Notes under the pieces: generated by a model | What the model saw: the letters and a program-made list of their open reading frames with translations, nothing else | Told to the model about the DNA's origin: nothing | The model's database searches: none | In this document: positions 23,129 to 32,261 of the stretch, piece by piece | Layout: each line of letters opens with the position of its first letter | Position numbering within the stretch: position 1 is the first letter of the stretch | Origin: an uncultured Candidatus Melainabacteria bacterium | GTDB lineage: Bacteria; Cyanobacteriota; Vampirovibrionia; Gastranaerophilales; Gastranaerophilaceae | Direction: 5' to 3' | Length of the DNA stretch: 47,630 bases | Assembly: GCA_934693165.1 (NCBI GenBank) | Contig: CAKUUX010000013.1 | Span: 1-47,630, forward strand | Position numbers and translations under genes: made by a program

Positions 23129-23848
23129 TTAAGCACCTACGTAAGTTCCGACTTTTTCACCGTAAACGATTTTCTTAATGCTACCTTGAGCTTTGAAATC
23201 AAATACGATAATTGGAATATTGTTTTCTTTACATAATGAACAAGCTGATGTATCCATTACTTTTAAACCATTTTTAATAATTTCATCATAGCTAATATTT
23301 TCTAATTTTTTAGCATCAGGATTAACATTTGGATCGTCTGTATAAACACCATCTACACCATTTTTAGCCATTAACATAGCTTGAGCACCAATTTCAGAAG
23401 CTCTCAATGCTGATGCTGTATCAGTTGTAAAGAATGGATTTCCTGTACCTGCTGCAAAAATTACAACACGATTTTTTTCTAAATGTCTTTGCGCTTTAAA
23501 TCTTCTGTATGGTTCAGCAATTTGATTCATATCAATTGCTGTTTGAACTCTGCATTCAACATCAATTTGAGTTAAAGCTGATTGAAGAGCAAGAGCATTC
23601 ATAACAGTTGCAAGCATACCCATATAGTCGCCTGAAGCTCTGTCCATACCTAATTTTGTACTGTTTTTCATTCCTCTAAAAATGTTTCCACCACCAACTA
23701 CAACGGCAACTTCAACACCTTCTTCGTGAATGTTTTTAATTTCTTGTGCAATCATTTGAACAGGTTCATAATCAATACCGAAGTCTTGTTTACCCATTAA
23801 TGCTTCACCACTAATTTTTAATAAAATTCTTTTATATTTTAAGTCCAT
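23129..23848 (-). CDS. pyrH: UMP kinase
   Basis: Phosphorylates UMP to UDP. Amino-acid-kinase fold of 239 aa: KRILLKISGEALMG at residues 5-18, VVVGGGNIFRG near 48-58, MNALALQSAL near 88, and AAGTGNPFFTTDTASALRA near 130-148. First gene of the run down to rpe. tsf and rpsB, often upstream, are absent. Confidence 0.97.
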   Translation of the reverse strand: MDLKYKRILLKISGEALMGKQDFGIDYEPVQMIAQEIKNIHEEGVEVAVVVGGGNIFRGMKNSTKLGMDRASGDYMGMLATVMNALALQSALTQIDVECRVQTAIDMNQIAEPYRRFKAQRHLEKNRVVIFAAGTGNPFFTTDTASALRASEIGAQAMLMAKNGVDGVYTDDPNVNPDAKKLENISYDEIIKNGLKVMDTSACSLCKENNIPIIVFDFKAQGSIKKIVYGEKVGTYVGA

Positions 23849-23890
23849 ATCATAAACCCCTTTTATTTAATAATAGCTTAAATAAGGTTT

Positions 23891-23909
23891 ATTGTAAGTA
23901 GTATGTAAC
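23891..23909 (-). promoter_or_regulatory. GTTACA/CTTACA repeat upstream of pyrH
   Basis: On the minus strand GTTACATA, CTA, CTTACAAT with an 11-bp period, 43-61 nt before the pyrH start. Unlike the other copies it lies on the coding strand, so it may be unrelated. Confidence 0.3.
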
Positions 23910-23926
23910 AAAATTTAAATTTAAAT

Positions 23927-23962
23927 CAAAAAAGGCGAAGCTATAAAGCTTCGCCTTTTTTG
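23927..23962. terminator. 16-bp hairpin of the GGCGAAGC family
   Basis: CAAAAAAGGCGAAGCT and AGCTTCGCCTTTTTTG around ATAA. It ends the 85-aa gene 15 bp beyond its stop and separates it from pyrH. Confidence 0.85.
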
Positions 23963-23977
23963 ATAAAACTATCTTAA

Positions 23978-24235
23978 TTAAGCATAAAACGTATATTCTG
24001 GAACTTCTGCCAGACCTCCATCGCCGTTTGCTTGATTTATTTTGCCAACTAATTGATTAACTTCTAATCTTGAATTTATAGTTGAACCATCTATCATTTT
24101 CATTTTTGCGTAACCTGAAGATGAACCCTCTACAGACATAATTGCATTTGTATTGATATATTTTTTCTCATAACCATTTTCTCTAAGCCAACCTTTAAAT
24201 GATGGTTGAGCCATACCTACACCGTGAACATTCAT
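23978..24235 (-). CDS. 85-aa lineage-specific protein
   Basis: The frame stays open further upstream, but GAAAGGAAATTACT before ATG 24235 fixes the start at MNVHGVGMAQPSFKGW. I do not recognise it. It is a small mixed-charge protein with a β-like centre (SGYAKMKMIDGSTINSRLEVNQLVGKI) and no signal peptide. The N-terminal PSF recalls the TPSF and SSF near the starts of the 236-aa and 98-aa proteins. It is monocistronic, with an HLR1-like repeat 108-126 nt upstream. Confidence 0.7.
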   Translation of the reverse strand: MNVHGVGMAQPSFKGWLRENGYEKKYINTNAIMSVEGSSSGYAKMKMIDGSTINSRLEVNQLVGKINQANGDGGLAEVPEYTFYA

Positions 24236-24342
24236 AGTAATTTCCTTTCTGTATATATAATGTTTATAATGTTTTCTTACATACTTTTTGACATTTTGGT
24301 TAAATGCCCTAAAACATGATAATTGCTTAATTTTTTGAAAAT

Positions 24343-24361
24343 ATTGCAAACTTGTTACAAA
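24343..24361 (+). promoter_or_regulatory. Degenerate HLR1-like repeat upstream of the 85-aa gene
   Basis: ATTGCAAA, CTT, GTTACAAA with an 11-bp period; the first unit is poor, the second perfect. The rest of 24236-24539 carries the folded element below and no gene. Confidence 0.3.
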
Positions 24362-24373
24362 AAAGATTATTAT

Positions 24374-24427
24374 AGCACTCCTGTTCAACAAACAGGAACT
24401 AGCGTTTACGATCGCAATCCTAGTGCT
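24374..24427. other. Possible branched secondary structure
   Basis: AGCACT (24374-24379) can pair with AGTGCT (24422-24427). They enclose a hairpin TCCTGTT-CAACA-AACAGGA and a CGATCG palindrome. This region lies upstream of the 85-aa gene and downstream of the 75-aa gene. No known RNA family is recognised. Confidence 0.3.
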
Positions 24428-24539
24428 AGCTCTATTAAAATAAAAATGCTTGTGGTGTAAAATTTTAGCTTTCGCTAAATACCAATCGTCTGTATTTAAT
24501 TTATATTATAACTTTTTCAAGTCTTCGCCCTCTGCTCGC

Positions 24540-24767
24540 TTACGCTTCTTCATTCGCCATTTCCAGCATACGATAAACCATAAATGCGCCAAGCGCTACG
24601 GCTTTTGGATCTAAATCCGTATTATTTGCTACCTCTAAAATAGCCGAATTGACTTCTGGATTTTCTTCTTTTAAATGTTGTACCATTTGTTTTCTCCAGC
24701 CTGCTATGTCTTGAAAGACTTCGGCATAAGTTAATGTTGAATGTTCTTCTGTTATTAATGGTAGCAT
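24540..24767 (-). CDS. 75-aa helical protein of unknown function
   Basis: Predicted all-helical and acidic: TYAEVFQDIAGWRKQMVQHLKEENPEVNSAILEVANNTDLDPKAVALGAFMVYRMLEMANEEA. GAGG lies 8 nt before ATG. The hydrophobic pattern in the last 25 residues suggests an amphipathic helix rather than a membrane span. It diverges from the 114-aa gene. I do not recognise the family. Confidence 0.65.
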   Translation of the reverse strand: MLPLITEEHSTLTYAEVFQDIAGWRKQMVQHLKEENPEVNSAILEVANNTDLDPKAVALGAFMVYRMLEMANEEA

Positions 24768-24873
24768 TGTTTTTCCTCACTTTTTAACTCATTATAAAGG
24801 TTTTTAAAATTTTTGGCTATACTCTTTACATCTTTTTTGATTTTTAATATTATTGTTGTATAGAGGAATTTTG

Positions 24874-25218
24874 ATGTCTGACGAAATAAATGAAAAAGTT
24901 ATAAATCTCTTTCAAAAACATAATCACTCAAAAAATGATGAACACGATGATGTAATTAGATTTTTTGAGGGTTTTCATTATGTAAAAATCGCCAGAGATA
25001 AAAATGGTAAAAAGTTTAAATACGATTACTTAAAACAATACGCAGAAGAATGCCATTACATTGTTAGAGTAATGAGAAAAGTTGACGGAGAAGTTATCTT
25101 ATACAATTATGATGTTCCAAATACAGATTTATTCAAGTTTTTAGAAAAATTTGAAAACAACACTCTTAATGGAATGATTATTGAAATAGATAAATATTTC
25201 CCAGAAGATTTAGCATAA
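24874..25218 (+). CDS. 114-aa protein of unknown function upstream of the radical SAM gene
   Basis: The start at ATG 24874 is preferred over an in-frame TTG at 24853 because AGAGGA lies 8 nt before it. The protein is acidic and soluble, with no recognisable motif; the pattern HYVKIARDKNGKKFKYDYL...HYIVRVMRKVDGEVILYNYD suggests paired β-strands. The stop is 1 bp from the next ATG, so it is cotranscribed with the radical SAM gene and may assist it. Confidence 0.75.
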   Translation: MSDEINEKVINLFQKHNHSKNDEHDDVIRFFEGFHYVKIARDKNGKKFKYDYLKQYAEECHYIVRVMRKVDGEVILYNYDVPNTDLFKFLEKFENNTLNGMIIEIDKYFPEDLA

Positions 25219-25219
25219 A

Positions 25220-27697
25220 ATGGAATTTATAGAAAAATATCACGAAAGTTTGTATCACTGTAATAAGCCATACCAATACATTGGTGGTGAATTTTTGTCT
25301 TACAATAAAAGTTTTGATGATGCAAAAATTCGTTTTGCATTTGCTTTCCCTGACAAATATGAAATTGGTATCAGTAATTTAGGACAAAGAATCTTATATT
25401 CTTTAGTAAATGATGAACCTAATTATATGGCTGATAGAGTTTACGCCCCAGAAAAAGATTTTCAACCTGCAACTTTGTATGGGCTCGAAAGTAAAAGAGC
25501 ACTTAAAGATTTTGATGTAGTTGGTTTTTCTATTCAGTATGAATTGGCATACACAACTGTTTTAAAAATGATGGAAATGTCACAAATTCCATACAAAAAT
25601 TGTGACAGAACAGATGAACATCCTATAATTTTAGCAGGTGGACCTTGTACTTTTAATCCATTACCTATGAGCGAATTTATTGATTGTTTTCTTGTTGGTG
25701 ACGGAGAAGAATTGATTTTAGAAGTTTGTAAAGTTTTAGAAGGAAATAAAAATGCACCTCGTGATGAAAAAATCAAAAAACTTTGCGAACTTGAGGGGGT
25801 TTGGTCGGCAAAATATCCTAAAAAAGTTACAAAAAGAATTGTTCAACTAACTTATGATAACGCACTTAAAAAATATCCTGTGCCATATTCAACATCAGTT
25901 CACGATAGAGCAGTAATCGAAATTCGTCGTGGATGCACTAGAATGTGTCGTTTTTGTCAACCAGGGCACGTAACTTTGCCTGTTCGTGAAAGAAAAGCCG
26001 AAGATGTTATAAAAATTACAAAAGAACTTGTTAAAAATACTGGTTATGATGAATATTCTTTGCTTTCATTATCTTCAAACGATTACACAAATATTAACGA
26101 AGTAATCAAAGAACTAAACTGTGAATTTAAAGATAAAAAAGTTTCTGTATCACTACCAAGTCAAAGAATTGACGGTTTTAACCTTGAACTTGCACATTTG
26201 ACTCAAGAGGTTAGAAAAGCAGCAATGACATTAGCTCCAGAAGCTGGTAGTCAAAGACTTAGAGATGTAATTAAGAAAAACATTTCTCGAGAGCAAATTA
26301 TTGATGTAGCTTTAGAACTATACAAAAATGGTTGGTCAAAAATCAAATTTTATTTTATAGCCGGTCTTCCAACTGAAACTCTTGAAGATATGGAAGAAAT
26401 GGCAAATCTTTTGGGTACAATTCGTTGGAAACAAAAGGTTATGAAAAAAGAATTGGGTTTAAAACATTCTCTTGATATAACTTGTACACTATCAGTTTTT
26501 GTACCAAAACCACACACTCCGTTTCAATGGGTTCCTCAAATGCGTATTGACGAAATTATGGAACACATTCATTATTTGAAAGAAAAATTAAAAACAATTA
26601 AGGGCGTAAAAATAAATTATCACGAACCATTCATCTCCCAAGTTGAAGCCGTACTTACAAGAGGTGATGCAAGTCTTTGTAAATATATTGAAGCCTTGTA
26701 TAAAAAAGGTTGCTATTTAGATGCTTGGGGTGAATATTTTGACCAAGATGTTTGGAAAGATACTGCAAAAGAATTAGGCTTTGACCTAGAAGATTTGGCA
26801 AATCATCAATACTCACTAGATGAAGAATTACCGTGGGATTTTGTAGATACTGGGCTTGATAAATCTTGGTTGATAGATGATTACCACAAAGCTTTTAATA
26901 AAGAGGGCTTTACTCCAACTTGCGAACAACATTGTGTAAATTGTGGTGTTTGTAGAAATTTAAAAGTTAAAAAAGTCTATGATGAAAAATATACTCCAAA
27001 AGAAGTTTCTTCTGAACATAGAGAAATTAATAAAGATGTTGTTTATAGATATAGATTAAAGGTTACAAAATCTGGTAATTTGAGATATTTCTCTCATTTA
27101 GATTTTCAAAATTTCTTTATAAAATCTATGAGTCGTACAAATTTTGACATGACATTTACGCAAGGTTTTAATCCAACAATGAAAGTTTCTATGGGAGTTG
27201 CTCTGCCGTTGTTTGTAGAAAGTGATTGTGAACTTGTTGATTTTGAATGCTACAATGATTTGACTGAAGAAGAAATCAAAAATGAATTACAAAGGGTTTT
27301 ACCTGAACATTGTATTGTAAAAGAAGCAAAACGTATTGATAAACACGCAAATTCTATTGATACAACAGTTTGTTGGGCAGAATATGAAATAAAACTATTT
27401 AATAACTCTGTTTGCGATTTTAAAACTTTCATGTATAATTGTGATAGAGTTTTATCTTCTCCAGAAATTTTAATAGAGAAGAAAAACAAAAAAGGTTTAC
27501 TAAAAACATTAAATATAAAATCTTCTATAAAATCTTATAGATTTGAAGGCGAAAAACTGTTTATTATTCTAAAAACAGGACAACAGTCAGAAATTCCGAC
27601 TGTTAGAGCAGATGTTCTTATGAACCTTATCGACTCAAATACTATATTTGATATCAAAAGAACTAAATTTTTAGACGAAAATTTAAAAGAAGTTTAA
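25220..27697 (+). CDS. Radical SAM protein fused to DUF2344 (TIGR03960 + TIGR03936)
   Basis: An 825-aa fusion. The N-terminal part resembles a B12-binding domain. The radical SAM core begins near residue 235 with RRGCTRMCRFCQPG (the CxxxCxxC Fe4S4 ligands). Near 575 a second Cys cluster, CEQHCVNCGVC, could hold another centre. The C-terminal DUF2344 domain (about 610-825) starts with YRYRLKVTKSGNLRYFSHLDF and has TQGFNPTMKVSMGVALPLFVES. In many Firmicutes these two parts are separate genes upstream of RNase G; the fused form is usual in Cyanobacteria. The reaction is not established. RNase E/G follows 22 bp downstream. Confidence 0.92.
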   Translation: MEFIEKYHESLYHCNKPYQYIGGEFLSYNKSFDDAKIRFAFAFPDKYEIGISNLGQRILYSLVNDEPNYMADRVYAPEKDFQPATLYGLESKRALKDFDVVGFSIQYELAYTTVLKMMEMSQIPYKNCDRTDEHPIILAGGPCTFNPLPMSEFIDCFLVGDGEELILEVCKVLEGNKNAPRDEKIKKLCELEGVWSAKYPKKVTKRIVQLTYDNALKKYPVPYSTSVHDRAVIEIRRGCTRMCRFCQPGHVTLPVRERKAEDVIKITKELVKNTGYDEYSLLSLSSNDYTNINEVIKELNCEFKDKKVSVSLPSQRIDGFNLELAHLTQEVRKAAMTLAPEAGSQRLRDVIKKNISREQIIDVALELYKNGWSKIKFYFIAGLPTETLEDMEEMANLLGTIRWKQKVMKKELGLKHSLDITCTLSVFVPKPHTPFQWVPQMRIDEIMEHIHYLKEKLKTIKGVKINYHEPFISQVEAVLTRGDASLCKYIEALYKKGCYLDAWGEYFDQDVWKDTAKELGFDLEDLANHQYSLDEELPWDFVDTGLDKSWLIDDYHKAFNKEGFTPTCEQHCVNCGVCRNLKVKKVYDEKYTPKEVSSEHREINKDVVYRYRLKVTKSGNLRYFSHLDFQNFFIKSMSRTNFDMTFTQGFNPTMKVSMGVALPLFVESDCELVDFECYNDLTEEEIKNELQRVLPEHCIVKEAKRIDKHANSIDTTVCWAEYEIKLFNNSVCDFKTFMYNCDRVLSSPEILIEKKNKKGLLKTLNIKSSIKSYRFEGEKLFIILKTGQQSEIPTVRADVLMNLIDSNTIFDIKRTKFLDENLKEV

Positions 27698-27719
27698 TAC
27701 ATAAAGGAAAAAAGGTGTT

Positions 27720-29456
27720 ATGAAAAAACAAGGAAATTCTTACGAAGAAGGAAAAAAGATTGTTATTGCAGAGAGAGATAATATCGCTGCATTAATGGAA
27801 GATGGAAAAGTTAGTGAATTTTTCATCAACCGTGGAGAAGTTTTATTAGGTGACGTTTACTTGGCTACAGTAGAAAACATTTTGCCAAGTATTGACGCTG
27901 CTTTTGTTAATGTTGGTTACGATAAAATGGGTTTTTTACATGCTCAAGACGTAATGGGTAAAGGTGCTTTACAAGACAAATTATCACCAAAACAAAAATT
28001 AGTAGTGCAAGTTACAAAAGAACCTACAGGTCATAAAGGCCCTCGTGTTACCACAGAAATTAGTTTACCAGGAAGATTTTTGGTATTGATTCCGTCAGAA
28101 GCTGGTATTAACGTAAGTAAAAAAATTGAATCTGTAAAAGAAAGAGCAAGATTGAAATCAATCGTTAGCCTTTTAAAACCAGTTGGTTTGGGTGTAATTA
28201 TCAGAACAGAAGCTGAAAACCAATCAGAAGCAGATATTCAAGAAGATTTAGAAATTCTATTAGAAAAATGGAACAATATTATTACAGCATCAGAATCACT
28301 TGAAGCACCAAATCTTTTATCACGTGACCAAGATTTGCTATACAGAGTTATCCGTGAAGCTTGTACAGAAGATGTCAAAGAAATTCTTGTAGATACAGCT
28401 TTTGCACTAAACAGAGTTCAAACTCTATTACAAAACTGGCACATGAACAAAGAAATTAAAGTTGAATTATATAAAGGCACAGAACCTTTATTAATCGCTA
28501 CAAATATTCATAAAGAAATCAAAGCAGCTTTACAAATCAAGGTTAATATGCCATCAGGTGGATACTTATTTATCCAACAAACAGAAGCGTTAACAGTTAT
28601 CGACGTAAACTCAGGTAAATTTGTAAGCGCAGGTACACAAGATGAAACAATCTTAAAAACAAACATTGAAGCAGTTCACGAAATTGCACGTCAATTAAGA
28701 TTGAGAAACATCGGTGGTATGGTAATTGTTGACTTTATAGATATGCTTTCAAGAGCAGACAAGCTTGCTGTTATGGAAGAACTTGAAATTGCGTTTGAAA
28801 AAGACAAAGCAAAACCACAAGTTGGTCAATTATCAGATTTAGGACTTGTAGAATTAACAAGACATAGACAAGGTCAAAGTTTGGTTGAAATCTTTGCTAA
28901 AAAATGCCCACACTGCCAAGGTGCTGGATATATTATGGAAGACTTCAAATTCTCATCTCCAACAGCAGAAGGCGAATACAGAGCAAAAGCAGCAAAAATG
29001 AAACTTCCTGTAAGTAACTTTAAGAAAAACAACAATAATAATTACAAAAACCAAAATCAAAATGATAAACCTCAAAGAGAACAAAGAGAACAAGTAGAAG
29101 TTTTGGAAAACAATGAAAATCCATCAGTAGTTGCTCAAGAAGAAACAACAAAAATTAAAAAAGAAAAGAAACAACAAAAAAATAAAAAATATAACAACAA
29201 AAAACAAATTAAAGAATTTGTAGAAAATTCCCCAATTGAAACTGCAGAAGTCATAATGGCTCCAAATGAAGAAGTTTCACCAGTAATTGAAGAACCAAAA
29301 CAAGAAGTTGTTGCAGAAGCTCCAGTTGCAGTAGAAGAGCAACCAGTAGAAGAAGCACCTAAAAAAGGAAGAAGACCAAATAGAGGTGCAAGTAAAGCAG
29401 GTAAAACAACAAAAAAAAGAACAACTAGAAAAAAAGAAACAACAACAGAAGAATAA
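27720..29456 (+). CDS. rng: Ribonuclease E/G
   Basis: A 578-aa endoribonuclease for rRNA processing and mRNA decay. An S1 domain occupies about 38-120 (GDVYLATVENILPSIDAAFVNVG). The DNase-I-like catalytic domain carries TVIDVNSGKF and GGMVIVDFIDM, the two metal-binding Asp motifs. The Zn-link CPHCQGAGY is near 397-405. After residue 425 comes a ~150-aa low-complexity Lys/Asn/Glu tail ending in a basic RRPNRGASKAGKTTKKRTTRKK segment, as in cyanobacterial and plastid-type RNase E. Such tails bind RNA or partners. Confidence 0.93.
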   Translation: MKKQGNSYEEGKKIVIAERDNIAALMEDGKVSEFFINRGEVLLGDVYLATVENILPSIDAAFVNVGYDKMGFLHAQDVMGKGALQDKLSPKQKLVVQVTKEPTGHKGPRVTTEISLPGRFLVLIPSEAGINVSKKIESVKERARLKSIVSLLKPVGLGVIIRTEAENQSEADIQEDLEILLEKWNNIITASESLEAPNLLSRDQDLLYRVIREACTEDVKEILVDTAFALNRVQTLLQNWHMNKEIKVELYKGTEPLLIATNIHKEIKAALQIKVNMPSGGYLFIQQTEALTVIDVNSGKFVSAGTQDETILKTNIEAVHEIARQLRLRNIGGMVIVDFIDMLSRADKLAVMEELEIAFEKDKAKPQVGQLSDLGLVELTRHRQGQSLVEIFAKKCPHCQGAGYIMEDFKFSSPTAEGEYRAKAAKMKLPVSNFKKNNNNNYKNQNQNDKPQREQREQVEVLENNENPSVVAQEETTKIKKEKKQQKNKKYNNKKQIKEFVENSPIETAEVIMAPNEEVSPVIEEPKQEVVAEAPVAVEEQPVEEAPKKGRRPNRGASKAGKTTKKRTTRKKETTTEE

Positions 29457-29459
29457 AAA

Positions 29460-29894
29460 ATGATTAAAAAATTTAAAAATTTTATAATTTTAATAGCAAT
29501 CGTAATGCCACTAATTTGTGGCGTTACGGCTTTTGCTGTTGTAACAGATGATGAAATAGAAGTAGTTGCAAAAACTCCTACTGTACAAGACAATGTTCCT
29601 GTTGCTGAAGTACCCGTTGCAAATTTACAATCAGAAGATGTAACAATTAAAGATATTGACGAAATTCAAGACGAAGATACTTTTAAAAAACCTAATTCTA
29701 ATGTTTTGATTAAATTCTTTATCGCAATTGCTTGGGTTATTGTCTCATCATTAATTATTTATTTCTCATTAATTTCGTACAAAAAATTATCAGGAAAACC
29801 TGAATTCGGCATTGATGTAGAGGAAAACACTCTTGATACCCCAAAAAATTTTAAAGAAGCAATAAATTTATTTATTAAAAAAACAAGAGAATAA
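29460..29894 (+). CDS. Exported, membrane-anchored protein of unknown function
   Basis: 144 aa: signal peptide or first membrane helix (FIILIAIVMPLICGVTAFA), an acidic exposed linker of about 55 residues, one clear transmembrane helix (VLIKFFIAIAWVIVSSLIIYFSLI, about 81-104), and a short cytoplasmic tail ending NLFIKKTRE. It starts 3 bp after the RNase E/G stop, so it is translated from the same mRNA. A role in anchoring is possible but only a guess. Confidence 0.75.
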   Translation: MIKKFKNFIILIAIVMPLICGVTAFAVVTDDEIEVVAKTPTVQDNVPVAEVPVANLQSEDVTIKDIDEIQDEDTFKKPNSNVLIKFFIAIAWVIVSSLIIYFSLISYKKLSGKPEFGIDVEENTLDTPKNFKEAINLFIKKTRE

Positions 29895-29937
29895 ATAATT
29901 TTACTACATCTTATATACACTATTCTTATGTTTGAAG

Positions 29938-29943
29938 TAAAAT
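29938..29943 (+). promoter_or_regulatory. -10 box directly before murF (leaderless start)
   Basis: TAAAAT, then TATTAT, then ATG at 29950; no ribosome site. It would give the mur cluster its own promoter after the RNase E/G operon. Confidence 0.45.
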
Positions 29944-29949
29944 TATTAT

Positions 29950-31281
29950 ATGAAACTGGAATTAGAAGAAATTATTAAGGCAACTAGCGCTAAAGTCCTT
30001 AAAAAGGATATAGAAACAGGAAAATTAAATTTTTCTACAGACACAAGATCTATACAAAAAGGTGATATTTTTGTGCCAATCAAGGGTGAAACTTTTGATG
30101 GTGAAAATTTTATAGAAAACGCTTTAAATAATGGCGCCGAAGCGTATTTTACTCGTAATGATAAAGTTTTTGATAATGCAAAAGTAGTTCTACAAGTGAA
30201 AGATACTCTTATTGCATATCTTGAATGTGCAAGATTGTGTAGAAAAAATATTAACCCAAAAGTTATTGGCATTACTGGTAGCAGTGGAAAAACAACTTCT
30301 AAAGAAATGATGTACGCCATTGCTTCAGAAAAATTTAGAACACACAAAACTGATAAAAACCACAATAATGAAATTGGTTTTTGTCAAACAATGTTCAACA
30401 TGCCTGAAGATACAGAAGTTTTAATTGTTGAAATGGGTATGAGAGGATTTGGAGAAATTGAACTTCTTTCTAAATATTCTGAACCTGATATTTCAATAAT
30501 TACAAATGCAGGCACAGCACACATCGGTAGACTTGGTTCAAAAGAAAATATTGCAAAAGCAAAATGCGAAATAGTTAAATTCCAAAATCCAAACGGAACT
30601 TTTGTAACAGAAGAAAATCCTATGGTTGAAAATATTATTGATTTTTCTGGTAAAAAAGTCTTCTGCTCATTAAAAGATGTTGAATTTTTAGAAAAAACAA
30701 CTGATTATACAAAATTTTCTTATAAAGGAAACAACTTTGAAATCAATGTAAGTGGCGAATACAACGTTAAAGATGCAATTGAATGTATCGAAGCAGGTTT
30801 TGCCTTGGGTATGGACGTTAAAGATATTCAAGCAGGTCTAAAAAAATACAAAAACATTGAAAAAAGATTTGAAGAAGAAATTGTAAATGGATTTAAAATT
30901 ATAAATGATAGCTACAATGCAAATCCTGACAGTATGAAAGGCTTTGTAAAAAATGTAGTTGAACTTTATGAAAACCCTGTTCTTGTTTTGGGAAATATGG
31001 GTGAACTTGGTGAAAATTCTGCAAAATATCACGCTGAAATTGGCGAATATATTAACACTTTAAACAAAACAAATATAATCGTGTTAACAGTTGGAAACCT
31101 TGCAAAAGAAATCCACAATGCTATTTCAAACGAAATAAATAAAAAACATTTTGAAAATACAAAAGACGTAAGCCTTTACATTCTTGATAATATTGATAGA
31201 CGTTATACAATATTCTTGAAGGCATCACGCTCTGAAAAATTTGAAGATATAATCAAATACTTAAAAGGAGATAATCTATGA
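29950..31281 (+). CDS. murF: UDP-N-acetylmuramoyl-tripeptide:D-Ala-D-Ala ligase
   Basis: Adds D-Ala-D-Ala to the UDP-MurNAc-tripeptide. Mur ligase layout: N-terminal UDP-binding domain (TDTRSIQKGDIFVPIKGETFDGENFI), ATP loop GSSGKTT near 110-116, HNNEIG near 139, and the C-terminal domain with NDSYNANPDSMK and LGNMGELGE. 443 aa is typical. Its stop overlaps the mraY start as ATGA. First gene of a partial dcw cluster. Confidence 0.97.
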   Translation: MKLELEEIIKATSAKVLKKDIETGKLNFSTDTRSIQKGDIFVPIKGETFDGENFIENALNNGAEAYFTRNDKVFDNAKVVLQVKDTLIAYLECARLCRKNINPKVIGITGSSGKTTSKEMMYAIASEKFRTHKTDKNHNNEIGFCQTMFNMPEDTEVLIVEMGMRGFGEIELLSKYSEPDISIITNAGTAHIGRLGSKENIAKAKCEIVKFQNPNGTFVTEENPMVENIIDFSGKKVFCSLKDVEFLEKTTDYTKFSYKGNNFEINVSGEYNVKDAIECIEAGFALGMDVKDIQAGLKKYKNIEKRFEEEIVNGFKIINDSYNANPDSMKGFVKNVVELYENPVLVLGNMGELGENSAKYHAEIGEYINTLNKTNIIVLTVGNLAKEIHNAISNEINKKHFENTKDVSLYILDNIDRRYTIFLKASRSEKFEDIIKYLKGDNL

Positions 31282-32261
31282 TTATGATAACAGTAGCAAT
31301 GCTACTAGGTTTAATATTATGTTTGCTTTTCGGTGTTCCTTACGTGGATATCGTTAAGAAAAAAATGTTTAACCAACACGTAAAAGACGTTATTGCAGAA
31401 CAACACAAAGACAAGGATGGTACTCCAACAACTGGTGGTATTTTTATCTTTTTAGCAATCGTAATAGCGTCAATCACAACTCTGATGTTGGCTCAAAAAT
31501 TGACTACAACAGCATTATTAATTTTAATTACTTTATTTTTCTACGCTCTTGTTGGTTTTCAAGACGATTATATAAAAATTAAAAACAAAGAAAACGACGG
31601 TATTAGTGCTAGAAGTAAATTTTTAAGACAGGTTTTAATCGCTTTATTGCCTGCAATTTTTGTAATGTGTACAAAAGGTGAAATGGCAACATATTTAAGC
31701 GTTGGTTACTGGCATTTTAACATTGGTTGGTTATATCCAATCTTTGTTGTATTTGTTCTTACAGGCGCATCAAATGCTTACAATTTAACTGATGGCTTAG
31801 ACGGACTTGCTGCATCTTGTGGTGTATTTTCGTTCTTGGCTTGTACAATCATTGGATTTTTATTAGGCGAACCTGAAGTTGCGATTATTTCTGCAACTGT
31901 TGTTGGTGCATTGATTGGTTTTCTTAAATACAATAAACCAAAAGCTCAAATCTTTATGGGAGATACAGGTTCTTTAGCTTTAGGTGGTTTACTTGGTGCT
32001 CTTGCAGTTATCGGTAAATTTGAATTATGGTTAATCCCTATTGGTATCATTTACATTATGGAAACTCTTTCTGTAATGCTTCAAGTTGCAAGCTACAAAA
32101 CTACAGGTAAAAGAATTTTCAAAATGTCTCCTATTCACCACCATTTTGAAAAATGTGGTTGGAGTGAAAAAAGAATTGTAGTTACATTTGCAGTTATATC
32201 TGCAATCTTTTCTGTAATTGCAATAATTTTTTCTTACTTATTTTTTAGAGGGTTAATATAA
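31278..32261 (+). CDS. mraY: Phospho-N-acetylmuramoyl-pentapeptide transferase
   Basis: Forms lipid I from UDP-MurNAc-pentapeptide and undecaprenyl phosphate. A ten-helix membrane protein of 327 aa with the diagnostic DGTPTTGG (near 44-51), GFQDDYIK catalytic Asp pair, NAYNLTDGLDGLA, FMGDTGSLALGG and MSPIHHHFE. Overlaps: ATGA with murF, TAATG with murD. Confidence 0.98.
   Translation: MIMITVAMLLGLILCLLFGVPYVDIVKKKMFNQHVKDVIAEQHKDKDGTPTTGGIFIFLAIVIASITTLMLAQKLTTTALLILITLFFYALVGFQDDYIKIKNKENDGISARSKFLRQVLIALLPAIFVMCTKGEMATYLSVGYWHFNIGWLYPIFVVFVLTGASNAYNLTDGLDGLAASCGVFSFLACTIIGFLLGEPEVAIISATVVGALIGFLKYNKPKAQIFMGDTGSLALGGLLGALAVIGKFELWLIPIGIIYIMETLSVMLQVASYKTTGKRIFKMSPIHHHFEKCGWSEKRIVVTFAVISAIFSVIAIIFSYLFFRGLI

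Noticed and set aside
24409..24416. ACGATCGC, one base from the cyanobacterial HIP1 octamer GCGATCGC
   Set aside because: A single imperfect copy; HIP1 is only meaningful when highly abundant.
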